Part shown: positions 1-10,180 of the stretch, in pieces
Position numbering within the stretch: position 1 is the stretch's first letter
Layout of the letters: the number at the start of each line of letters is the position of its first letter
Assembly: GCA_002099365.1 (NCBI GenBank)
Contig: MSED01000002.1
Coordinates: 1,426,001 to 1,490,000 of the forward strand
DNA length: 64,000 nucleotides
Direction: 5' to 3'
From: Phialophora verrucosa
Lineage: Eukaryota > Ascomycota > Eurotiomycetes > Chaetothyriales > Herpotrichiellaceae
Made by a program: the position numbers and the translations under genes
The notes under the pieces: model-generated
What the model saw: only the letters and a program-made list of their open reading frames with translations
The model's database searches: none
What the model was told of the DNA's origin: nothing

Positions 1-1174
1 CAGCGAAGTCCTGAGACCGTCCGCCTCTACCATGTTTGAATACGAGCTGTCGTGCATGTCGAGGATTTCTCGGGTGGTTGGGAAAGTCTACATTTTGTAA
101 AAGCCCTGGTTGACCTATAGCAAAACTCGTGGCAGACTCTGGGTTTCCACTCCCCGTCGCATTTCGATTTCGGATGCATACAAACTGTGTGGTGGAAACG
201 GCGCCAGCTTCTGCACCGCTTAGTCCGGTTTGCATGGCATTCTTGGGATTCCGCCGGCGGTTGGTGGGGGGTAAGTGGCCGCTCTGACCCCCCCAGCAAC
301 AGGAATCTGGGTCGATCAGCTTCACGCCTGGAACATCTTCAGACATTGTCTGGCTGCCGTCGCCTGCTGCACATTCCATAGGGGATGCGGCGTTGCCAGA
401 CAGTCTTCGTCCTCTTGATCAACCGCTAACAGCATGCTACAACTCTGGCGCCGATACTCCTGGTCAAGGGCCCAGAGGCGCGAGATGAGGGCTCCAGGTT
501 GGTGTCCGTTCCGCGGCGTCGGTTGACGTAGGCGATGAATTTAGCTGCTGTTAGCGCCAGGTACGCGAGAGAAACAGCGGCCACCATTCGCTAAGCAACT
601 GGAAATTGGCACAGTCCATGTGAAGCTAGGGCGTTTCACAGCAGCGGACTCGACGCCCAAAAGGCTAAAGCAGACACGCCCCACCGGTTGATGACAGGGG
701 TGCTCTGGGGCCTCGTTGCGCCACGGCCCTGGGTCATCTCCTTGCTGTCCTGGCCGTATCATGCCAATGTTGCTGTGCTGGGTCCGCATCTCCCTGGCAC
801 CCACTGGGACCCCCCCGGCGCAGGGTGGGCTCCCGCTGTTGTGGCATCCTGCACGTCTGCAACTCTGTGCTCTCTTTCCTTTCTCTTTGCCTGTTGGGTT
901 GGAATATCTTGCTTAAAAGACGTCTTCGAACGTCGTCCGTTCATTCTTGCAACTCGTGCCAGCATCCAGCTCGCGTTCACTCCTTCACGCGACAGCTCGT
1001 TCGCTTCGTCACGCACTCTCCTTTTCCACACGCTCCTTGACCACGATCTGAGATCGTCCCAATCCTAGCGATTAACCACTCCTTTTCCACCGACAACGGC
1101 AAAACCACAAGTCCCTTCTTGACCGGACCTCAAGAACCCAAAGCAGGAGCCTCGCACACAACCAGACAAACAAG
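1..1174. other. Upstream region of the Asp f 4-like gene
   Basis: No convincing gene is seen. Short open frames on both strands overlap each other and show no family pattern. The last 300 bases are pyrimidine-rich (repeated CTTTCCTTTCTC and TCACGC-type runs). This is typical of a fungal core promoter and 5' leader for the gene starting at 1175. Confidence 0.5.
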
Positions 1175-1986
1175 ATGCGCTGCACATTCAACTCGCTGGT
1201 GCTGGCCACCCTGGCAATTGGCCAAGCCTACGCTGCCACACTCGCTCACTCCCACGCGCACTTGCACAACCATGCAGCCCGCAGGCATGACCACGTCGAG
1301 TAAGTATGCCCCCCTTCCCCCTCCCCGGGGTGACACGAGGATAGCAATGTGGACTGACACACTGTCATAGGAAACGCGCAGCTGCCCTGACCGATGCTGA
1401 TGCTGGCAAGCTCACCGCTTTGGGGGTCGCGACCCTGGGCATCAACTCTTACACCGCCAACGGACAAGCGTGGCTTGGTCAAGACGGCCCTTACCAGAAC
1501 GAATTCGTCAACGACTCCGGCGAGGATTTGATCCTGCTCATCTGGGGCGTCGCCGGTTCGTGGGTCAACGCGGTTCAGCCCACCATCACGGCCTCCCTGC
1601 CTGCCAACGGGACTCTCTGGGTGTCTTTCGCTGACGGTGCATCCGGCGCGTGGACCGCGGTCTACCCGGACACCCAGCTCATCAACGGTCAAGCTTCCAA
1701 CACCTGGGGCGAGTTCACCTTTGGGCAATGGGGAGTCGTCGATGTCTCTCGTGAAGTCAACATGAGCGGCCATCCCATGAGCATCGTCGGTCCATCCTGC
1801 ACCACGGATATGGACACGTGCGTGTTCCAGTGCTCCTCGGGCAACACCTGCATGTTCGACTACCTGCTCCTGAACTGTGAGAACGGCAGCCAGCCCGGCG
1901 CCAACTACGGCACCTTTGAAGGCAGCCCGAGCGGTGGATGCGGCGGCATGGGTGCCAGCGCGACTCTCAAGACCACCTTCTCGTAA
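1175..1986 (+). CDS. Secreted Asp f 4-like protein
   Basis: Two exons, 1175-1299 and 1371-1986 (GTAAGT donor, TAG acceptor), give 246 aa. Residues 1-20 form a signal peptide (MRCTFNSLVLATLAIGQAYA). A His-rich stretch follows and ends in a Lys-Arg Kex2-type site near residue 43, so it looks like a removable propeptide. The mature part carries motifs I associate with the Asp f 4 allergen family: GINSYTANGQAWLGQDGPY, SGEDLILLIWG, SGAWTAVYPDTQL and NTWGEFTFGQWG. Six or more Cys cluster near the C-terminus (CTTDMDTCVFQC, NTC, LLNC, GGCGG), which suggests disulfides in an extracellular protein. The family is widespread in filamentous fungi and its biochemical role is unknown. The family call is confident; the function is not established. 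Confidence 0.88.
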
Positions 1987-2311
1987 AGAAAGGTTGGGTT
2001 GATGTTTTGGGGTGTCCAGTCTTGGGGAGGGAAGTCGAGAAAGCTGTTACCGCATCAGTCCTTGCATCACGATCTACTATCGCAAAGCAACTTCAATTGG
2101 GATCTACTGAACACTAACTGAGACCGACGACCTGCTTGCGCCATTTGGCACCATTCTACCACCCCATTTCATTTGTATCGCCTTGGAGAGATGTACCGGA
2201 CAGATAAGAGACACTGTGACGCAGTTGTTGTTGTCGTTGGATAACGAAAATAAAACCATTGAAAACTAACACTCTTGTCTGTGTCGTGTTGATGCTGCTT
2301 AACCGTTCCTC

Positions 2312-2760
2312 TACCTCCGTGTCCTTGTCCGTGTCCATATCAGCTCAAGATGTGGGCAGGGTTGCTGTCATTGATCTCAACATCAATCCTGGTGTCGGTG
2401 TCAGTGTCAGTGTCGTCTCCGTGTCACCCACGCATCGAGTTGCGATCAGGCAGGAGCGGCGCGTTCCTCGACGAGGGCTCGCCCGCACGCTATCATGTAT
2501 CTTCCCGTCTGTGTTCACGCATGTTCCTGCCCGCATCTTCGTCGTCATGATGTATCTTCCCGACTGTGTTCCTGCCCGCATCCCTCGTCGTCATGATGTA
2601 TCTTCCCGTCTGTGTTCACGCGCGTTTCTGTGCATGTTCATGTCCGTGTCCGTGTCCGTGTCCTCGTCGTCATGATGTACCTTCCCGTCTGTGTTCATGC
2701 TTGTTCATGTCCGCGGCACCCGTCGTCATGCTGTACCTTCCCGTCTGTGTTTGTGTCCAT
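2312..2760. repeat. Degenerate minisatellite with GTGTCC hexamer runs
   Basis: Five copies of a core close to CATGATGTATCTTCCCGTCT followed by GTGTTC begin near 2497, 2550, 2592, 2671 and 2726, spaced about 40-80 bases apart. They are interleaved with runs of GTGTCC/GTGTCN hexamers (about 2312-2337, 2393-2420 and 2640-2664). The open frames crossing it translate the repeat and are not credible proteins. This looks like a tandem array in decay. Confidence 0.75.
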
Positions 2761-3104
2761 GTCCATTGTCGAACTGCCACCCCGCTTCCCGCTCCCGTCC
2801 CCCGTCTCCGTTCCCGTCTCCGCTACCATCACCTTTGCTATCACCATTGCCATGTTCTGGGGAAGCACGCAGGCGGACGGATCTTAAAGCGACCTTTCAA
2901 GGCGTGGGTTGTAGGGTCTCAGATCGCACCAGATCACCCGCTTTGAGCGCTGGTATTGTAACCTCTCGTGGTATTGGCGAGGTACAGCATGTTGTTGGAT
3001 TTTTGCCAAAGTCGTTGCAGGTACGATGGCACGAGGACGCGAGGTGCACACCGCATACACTGGAGGTGAGATTGCGTTTGCCGTACGGTGCGCGTGTGGT
3101 ATCA

Positions 3105-3236
3105 TGTCATCTTGACTCACTGTAGTACCATATCATCTTGACCTACGGTGTGTACTCGTACCTGCCCTGCTATCATTTTGACTTTCTGTATGGACCTGCC
3201 TTGCTATCATTTTGACATTGTGTATGGACCTGGTGT
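3105..3236. repeat. Short imperfect tandem repeat
   Basis: The word ATCATYTTGAC (or close variants) occurs four times. The last two copies lie in near-identical units of about 38 bases, each reading CTGCTATCATTTTGAC or close to it and followed by TGTATGGACCTG. No coding potential is seen. Confidence 0.6.
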
Positions 3237-4267
3237 GAGCGCCTCTGCACTGGTCGCTGCCTACTTGACTGGAGATGTAGCTTGACTTGGACAGAGGGCA
3301 GGTCTGCCAGCCAGTTCACTGGTCAAGTAACGAAGTTGCTATCGATAGTCCACGGTGTCAAGGTCAACTGCCGATGTGGTGCTCGGGTGTTTGTTTGACT
3401 TTCATCGCTGTTCACATCGACAGTGACACATTGAAGCACCTACTTACTTACTGTGGACGACAGTCTCGAAAGGACACGAGTCTCAATCCTTCCTCGACGC
3501 GGCAGGGTGATTGTTCGGCTCGTACTGGCTAGAGGCCAACACTCACCGAAACTGTTGAGCTCATGATATTGAATAATCAAGTCGCCTCAGAAACATGACA
3601 CGAACGATCCTTACATAAGAATCCGCATACATACCACCGCCGTGGGCGGCCACGCGGCCACCACTTCGGATAACAAAAGCCGTCAGCGCTTCCGGCTTTC
3701 CTAACGCCTAGAAAGGCATTTCTTGTCCACATCGAGTCGCCAAGGTCTTGCGAAGTCGCCTTCTTTCTCAGCCGGCGTATCATCTGCGTCGCACTCACCC
3801 TTAATCAGCTTTCACATTCAGTAGATTGGTTAGGTAACCAGAGTGGCAGGTCTGGCCCTGGCCTGGGATAACGAGCTTCGTCGCGACATGATTTGACAAG
3901 GAGAACTTGCCGCCAATCAACCGGCATGGTCGAGGTGAGTGCCCAGGACTTATTTTCGTACGTGCGTTACCGTCGCTGACCCGGAGCACTCTAGTGCCGC
4001 CAGCCACGCTTCTGCCTGACGAATGTGTACAACGGTTAGCCTTGAGATCATTGGATTGTACCGATCCCCCCTTTGAGAACCAGATTGCAGGGACTGGGGC
4101 TCGATTGTATATATGAAAGCAAGAAAGGACTCCCTCGACCAGAGTCCTGCCGCACCCTGGGTATCTCCACCAATTTCTACACACTGCAAGCTCGGGCGGA
4201 CGGAGGCTGGACGGGCAGCCCCGATGCTGACCATGTTGTATTGTGGGCTCCCTGTCTGACGGGCGCA

Positions 4268-5923
4268 ATGAACCAAAGGTACCGGAATCCTGAAGTATGG
4301 GGGGGGACTGCAGATCATCCGTCTGCTGACTTGCGAGGAAGCAAGAAACGAACATTAGCCCAACGCAGGCTGCAGAATCGATGGCGAGCCATTGACGTAC
4401 CAAGGAAGCAGTATACTACGACGTCGACTGCCACCGGCAAGAGGGTATCTACCAGCAGCGATGATGAGACGAGCCCGCTGCCCGACCCGGGGACCATGCT
4501 CAGTGCGGCGAGAACAGATCCGTTTGCCAATTATTCGATACCGCAGTATGCACAAGAAGCCATGGACCATGGTAGGTGCCGCCCCTATCAGAAATTGCGC
4601 CACGAGGCCCTTTCTCATCTCAATCGACTCCGACAGCGCTGAGTTTCACCTGGCCGCAATGCCTCCCGACTGATCTCGACAAGATCGTAACCCCCTTCAG
4701 GGCGGCATGGATGCAGCTGGTGATGGCCTCGCCGCTCGTTCTGCATACGTTCATATTTGCGACGACGAAGCAGATGTTGTGCTTGCGGGGTCAGCGAGAG
4801 GACGACATGTCTCAACAGGCCGTCCGTGCATCGTCCCTGCACCAGAACCTGGCTCTGAGTTGCGCCAGGACCGACCTCGAATCGATGGCCGGGACACCTT
4901 CGGACGGGATGATCCTTGCTATCATCATTCTGGCGGTCAATGGCACACGGCCGCAACAGACGCCGCCGCAATCGCATCCCCTTTCGCCCCTTGCGACGAC
5001 CCAGAGCCTACATCTCTTCAGCATGCTGAACGTGGTCGAGGCGCACGTGCGAGCCGTGGCGGAGCTCATCGAGTTGAAAGGAGGGCTTCAGGCCGTCGAC
5101 ACTTACGGTGTACGAGATACGGTTTTGTTGCATGTAAACCTCGTTATGTCGTTCCATACTCGGGCTAACACTCGTGTCTACCAGATCCGATGTCTACTTT
5201 TCGTCGATACTGGGGAAACGTCCCGCTCAGACATGGCCGGAGTCGATAACCACGTTAACGGAACGCGGACTACACACACTCGACGCGGACGCCGAATGTC
5301 TGCTGTCGGAGCTGGGTGTGGGATTCAGCACGTTCGAATTCCATGAGAATCTTCGAGGGGTTTTGCAGCTGATGTGCGATCTGACCGTCGCCCTTGACCA
5401 CCACGTCCGAGGAGGAATGTGTCCGCCAGAAATGTCGGACATTATATTGCAGAGGAATGCGGTGCAGAATAAGCTGCTCTGGATGAAGCCTTTGAAGGAA
5501 GACCCGCCCGACAGTCTCGATACGCTCGACAACATCATACGCATAAACGCCAATATCTATAGCGACATGGTGCTTTTCCCGCTCAGCCCGGCCACTGGGA
5601 TCAAGCCACGACTGGCGGCCGAACTGCGCAGATGCTTAAAGTCTCCGGTTCTTGACATCGAGGACTATGGGCCGCCGTCGAGTATCTTTCTGTGGGTGCT
5701 GACCTTCGGGGGAATTGCAGCCTCCTTTACGAGACATCGGGGGTGGTATGTTGAGAAGATTGCAGAGCACTACGGTCATTTGCTGTGTGATCCTCCCACC
5801 ATGGCGGAGCGCATGTCCGCGTTCTTGTGGTGGAAGGACGTCTGTGATCAGCCTGCAAAACTGCTGTGGACGCAGGCATTGGAAGTGTACAACGAAGAGA
5901 AAGCCGCATCGACAGAGTACTGA
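4268..5923 (+). CDS. Fungal_trans_2-like regulator lacking a zinc cluster (paralogue A)
   Basis: Proposed exons are 4268-4571, 4637-5126 and 5185-5923, giving 510 aa. The first intron (GTAGGT...CAG) is well supported: joining it gives EAMDHALSFTWPQCLPTD, which aligns with EMLDHAISSQWTLFAPDD in the gene at 30417. The second donor (GTTGCA) is the only in-phase choice that restores the frame and is weaker. The start is inferred from length agreement with that paralogue; an upstream exon is possible. The body resembles the C-terminal region of Zn2Cys6 regulators (DPFANY near the start, a long helical middle, ELKGGLQAVDTYGV). No CxxC zinc cluster is visible in the modelled N-terminus, although basic residues (GSKKRTLAQRRLQNRW) are present. 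It may be a regulator without its own DNA-binding domain. No target is known. Confidence 0.65.
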
Positions 5924-8900
5924 CACAATCAGTTAGTCCGAGTGGTACCCTTGTTTGGGTTAGAGAAACGCGACCACATGCGGGTGCAAGGAGTCGCTGC
6001 GTGTGCCATTATGAGCTGTGGGCAGGTACCCTCGAGTGATACTTGGACACTTGCAGCGCGCCGGTCTCGAGCAGCTCGTGTAAGCAGACAAGTTGTACAG
6101 CACCTCGCACGAAACCAGCCTGCTGCGCCACAGCCACCGGCGCCGTCAGAACATCACAATACGTTACGGAGGTCTCGTATTCGACGATTACAGCTTCCAG
6201 GGGTGAGACTTGTATTTTTGCTCGCTCCCAAGCCCGGCGTCGGCTGTTTTGGTCTGCCTGGTCACAGAAGCGACCACGATCAAGATCAAGATCGTGATGT
6301 TAGGTGCTTGTCTCAAGAGGCCCAGGCGCTGGGTCTGTCGTAATTGATCGGCCGAAGCTTTGATGTCCATTGAACTGACATCAACGAACGATGCATCCTT
6401 GCGACCACGAGATGCGGAGTACGTAAACTGGGATGCGATGTGCGTCCCATCGACGTAGGCCAAGATGCTTCACATCGTATCTGCTGCCCCTTGGCTGTCG
6501 GGATCTCATCATCAGGTCGCCCAGATGATAGCAAATCCATCGCGATTATGCTCGATACAAGAATTGGACAACATGCAGTAACATTCGAGAGTGATGAAGG
6601 CTGTCGTTCTAAGTTGCCAGGGTCGGCCATCTCAAGCACAGCGCCTACCTGCCCGCTTCCACTGGCGCTAGTTCTCACAATTTCCTCACCTCAGATCGAC
6701 GTTGCGGTGGGATGCATGGCTGGTGGTCCATTTGGGCTTGACAAATTAATACGGAATAGCCTCGAGACTCATTCCTCGCTGACCAGGTCCGTCCACTTTC
6801 AGCCTCGCAGGCTGCAAGCTGCAATGTCGCTGCAGTCACAGCTGGTGAGCCAGCGGCTGACCTGCAGCGGCGCGCGCGAGAGCACGCTCATCACACAGAC
6901 ATCATCGTCCCGAGTACACCACATTTCCCGCATGTATCATCCTTCCATTCTTGTTAACAGAGTTACTGCTAAGTATTCCACCGGGACCACCTGCGCGGCC
7001 GCACCTCCCTGCCGTACTCACTGCCGCCGATGGTCCAGCCGGTGATATGGGCGAGCGGACTAGATCATTTTCCGCGGCGTGGTTCCATCGCCCTGGGCAG
7101 CCGAAACATCCCCGAACGCATCTTGCGCATTCCCCTTTCTAGACATACTGCCGTCGCATCTGTGTGGTTGGATTCGATTTCATGCTGCCAACTCGCCCAC
7201 CGACCCGATAGTGCCTATCTCTCTGTTGTGCGTTGCGCGGAACATTCACCGCGAAACCTCGCGCGAGGCTACCCTAATTGATGCGCAACATGCGCAATTC
7301 TCAAGCTTGGCCCGCAGGATTTCCGTTGCTCGTGCTTGCGTCTGAGCAACTTTCTCGCCGGATGGTTCTACCGGTATATACAGCTTACGGGGTTGTATTT
7401 TTCGCGGCGTGTAAAGCGGCGACAGGAGGGAAGTACTCGTACTCAGTAGATCTGGAATGATTACGCAAGAGGCTGGAGGAGGGTACCCTGGCCGACCCGC
7501 CGCGCCTGTCGTGACACGCCCTGCAGGTGATGATGATCTCAGATCCCCAGCTAGGAGATCTGACGCCGAGGCCGGCGCCGACGCCAGACAGATCAAGCCT
7601 GATATGGCGAGAATCCTCAAGTGGGAAAGGGCTGGCCAGCATCCTCTCTCGAGCGGGAAAATGGTTCGTCTACTCGTAGACTGTGTTTTTTTCCCCACGG
7701 ATGCATTCATGCAGGCACCTGACCTGGCCTGGCGCCTGCGCATGTAAACACCGTCGGTTCCAGGCGTCATATGTCCTTACACCGAGCCGGCGCCGATGTC
7801 GTCCGAGATCCCTCCGGCGTTCAAGGGGAGGTACGGAGTACGTACGAGGGATTCCTGATGCCTATGCTAACTTGCGCATATACGTTAGGCATCACGCATC
7901 ACGCATTGCTCGTACGCGAATATCTCTCGCGAATTAACCGAATGGCCCAGTCTAGATTCACATACTTGATCGCGCGCGTCCTGAGTGCTTCGTGCGTATG
8001 GACTCCGTACAGAACTGCCTGTCTAGCCGGGCGCCGCTCAAGTCAGTCACAGGCAGAGCAATCGTCCAAAAGGAGAGATTGGTGAGTGAGTGAGTGACTC
8101 GCGAGAGCTCCCGAGGATGACGGCGTCCGACGACGTCGCTGGCTTTTGCTCCATCGAGTAAGTACTTTACTTTACTTACCTGACCTACGGACTTACGAAT
8201 ACTCCTTACCTGGGTAGACACGGTAGATCGTGCCCCAAAGTCAGTCGGCATCAGATCCTGCGCTTCGTCAACCGCAGGAGACAGACAGACCGACCTCGTC
8301 CAGAGCCCGATTGTACGGAGACGAAATGGTCGTACCGCACGGAAGTAAGGAAAGCGCACAAGATCACAAGATCATAAGACTCCAAGGTCCAGGTCGATAC
8401 CGCGCAAGCCTGGGGACGGACGAGGCTGCGCTGCGCTTGCCTCAAAAGTTACAACGCCGGAAATCCTCGGCAGGCAGCAACGCTAGAGTTTCGAACGATT
8501 CGACACTCATCGTTGAATCGCGCCAAGTTCAAGTTGTGCATGCCATCAACCTCGACCTAAAGTACCATGTAGTTCAGTTACTCGTTCGTCTACCCCGTGC
8601 AAGCTACTGCAGTCATCGTTATTTTCGTCCGTCCCTCGCCCCGATGGCATATCGTCTCAGACGCACCGCAGTCTGGGACAGAGCATGCGCACAATTTCTT
8701 CCACACTCGTTCGACATCGCAACGCCTCTCCCAATGCTTCTCGAGTCTGGCCGGTCTCCATGGAATCTGCAGAACCAGGCCTACTCATACTTATAAGGGC
8801 AGTATTTCAGATGCCTGCCCGGTTCCTGATGATGGATCATCCAGGTTTGGTGGGCGGCGCGGAGGGAAGCTCTTGAAGATTTATTGACGGCCTGGCACCC

Positions 8901-9499
8901 TGAGCACCAAAACTTGTCCTAACCAGGAGAGCCATGACATGACACAGTAACCTCCGAAGACCCCCTAACTACATAGTACAGTCAGTCCGTACGATAGTAG
9001 GACCTGATGACTTGCAGCCTGGTATGGGATGGCATGCAGCTGCTTGACCCTTGGGCAGGCGGCCTGTATGTGGGACGTTATCGACTGCCTGTATGTGACG
9101 TGACAAAGAAGTTCGCATCCAAGGGACGTGGCTCTACCATAGTACATACCGCAAAAGCAGGCTGGGATTCGATAGACGTCCAGCTTCCCAGTGGCCTCGA
9201 AAGTAAACCTACAAGAACTTAGCAGTGAGGTGGAAATGAATCTATTGAGATAGATATACGGAAGGCACGGGCTGCGCGCGGAAGGTGCAATGCGGTTAGC
9301 TGGTGTCTGCCTAAGCTCATTCTGTTGTGTAAATACTTACTGTAGTCGAAGACCGAATCATCGCTGGCTGTATCGAGCACAGCACCAGATACTACTGTAT
9401 GAATATAGCACCGGCACAGTATCGGAGCAGAATCTGATCCTGTCGCATGTCCTTATGTCTGTTCTGAGACTCTTCCAGTGTCTGCGACTGTTGATTGAC
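5924..9499. other. Gene desert, first part
   Basis: No convincing gene in about 3.6 kb. Open frames up to about 200 codons occur on both strands, but they overlap antiparallel, lack conserved motifs and lack a coherent splice model. Features seen are CGTACG/TACTCGTA-type words (about 7433, 7671 and 7834), short GTGAGTGAGTGAGT and TTACTTTACTTAC runs (about 8080 and 8165), and general heterogeneity. These could be decayed repeats or regulatory DNA. Confidence 0.45.
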
Positions 9500-10180
9500 C
9501 CAGCTTCAATGTTGTAGTCAGCCCAATATTATACTGTACCCAAGTTTGTACAGCACTGATTGATGTAGCTAGCTCCCCCTAAAGCTGTACATATCTGAAT
9601 CACACAGTACTGCCCTCGCATAGTATCAGATACTAGATCAATAGAAGATCGGATACCGTGTCGATTCCGTACTGATCTAGGATCTAATTTAGTTCGGATA
9701 TATATCCTTAGCCTTGATCCATTAACACATAGAGTAGTGCTATGATAGATCTGAACCTGATCTGGGTCCGACCTAGATTTGGTCGCGGATCACAGTCGGA
9801 TACCATTGAGCTTGGCTGAGACTACGAGTAGGCTGAAGTGGGCTGTGACTGAGCTAATAGTTCAGTGAGCTGGCCTGAGCTAGGACTGAGGCAGTAGTGG
9901 ACTGGGACCGGGCTGGAACCGGGCTGCCACAGATTTAGTGTTACTATACCTATATTGCTAGTAGTTACTATATACATAGCATTACTATAACTTTTAACAC
10001 CGGCTAGAAGTATATTTAATCCTAGCTGCTTACTCCTATAAATCTAACAGTGTGTCGTACCCTATATAATAGCATTATAGATAAAATCGGTAGGTAAGAA
10101 GACGTAGAGTAAATGTTTTCATTCATATTCTTTATAAGAGTACAAATTTCGCCGAAAATAGTATAGCTGCGTTTTGAGGT
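9500..10180. other. AT-rich, TpA-rich island
   Basis: Base composition drops sharply towards A+T against the GC-rich flanks, with many TATA, TAGTA and CTATA steps (for example about 9940-10130). No open frame of note is present. This composition fits a repeat degraded by repeat-induced point mutation, but no recognisable transposon protein or terminal repeat remains, so the origin is inferred. Confidence 0.5.

Larger units (their letters stand above)
1987..4267. other. Intergenic region with low-complexity repeats
   Basis: No gene is supported between the Asp f 4-like gene and the regulator at 4268. The first part holds the 3' end of the secreted gene. Tandem repeats occupy about 2312-2760 and 3105-3236 and are listed separately. 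The remaining open frames are short and show no family signature. Confidence 0.5.

Noticed and set aside
2259..3125. Frames of 90-144 codons across the minisatellite
   Set aside because: They translate repeat units (Val-Ser, Cys-Pro or Arg-Val strings) in several frames at once.
8230..8796. 188-codon frame in the desert
   Set aside because: No motif, basic low-complexity composition and overlapping antisense frames of similar quality.
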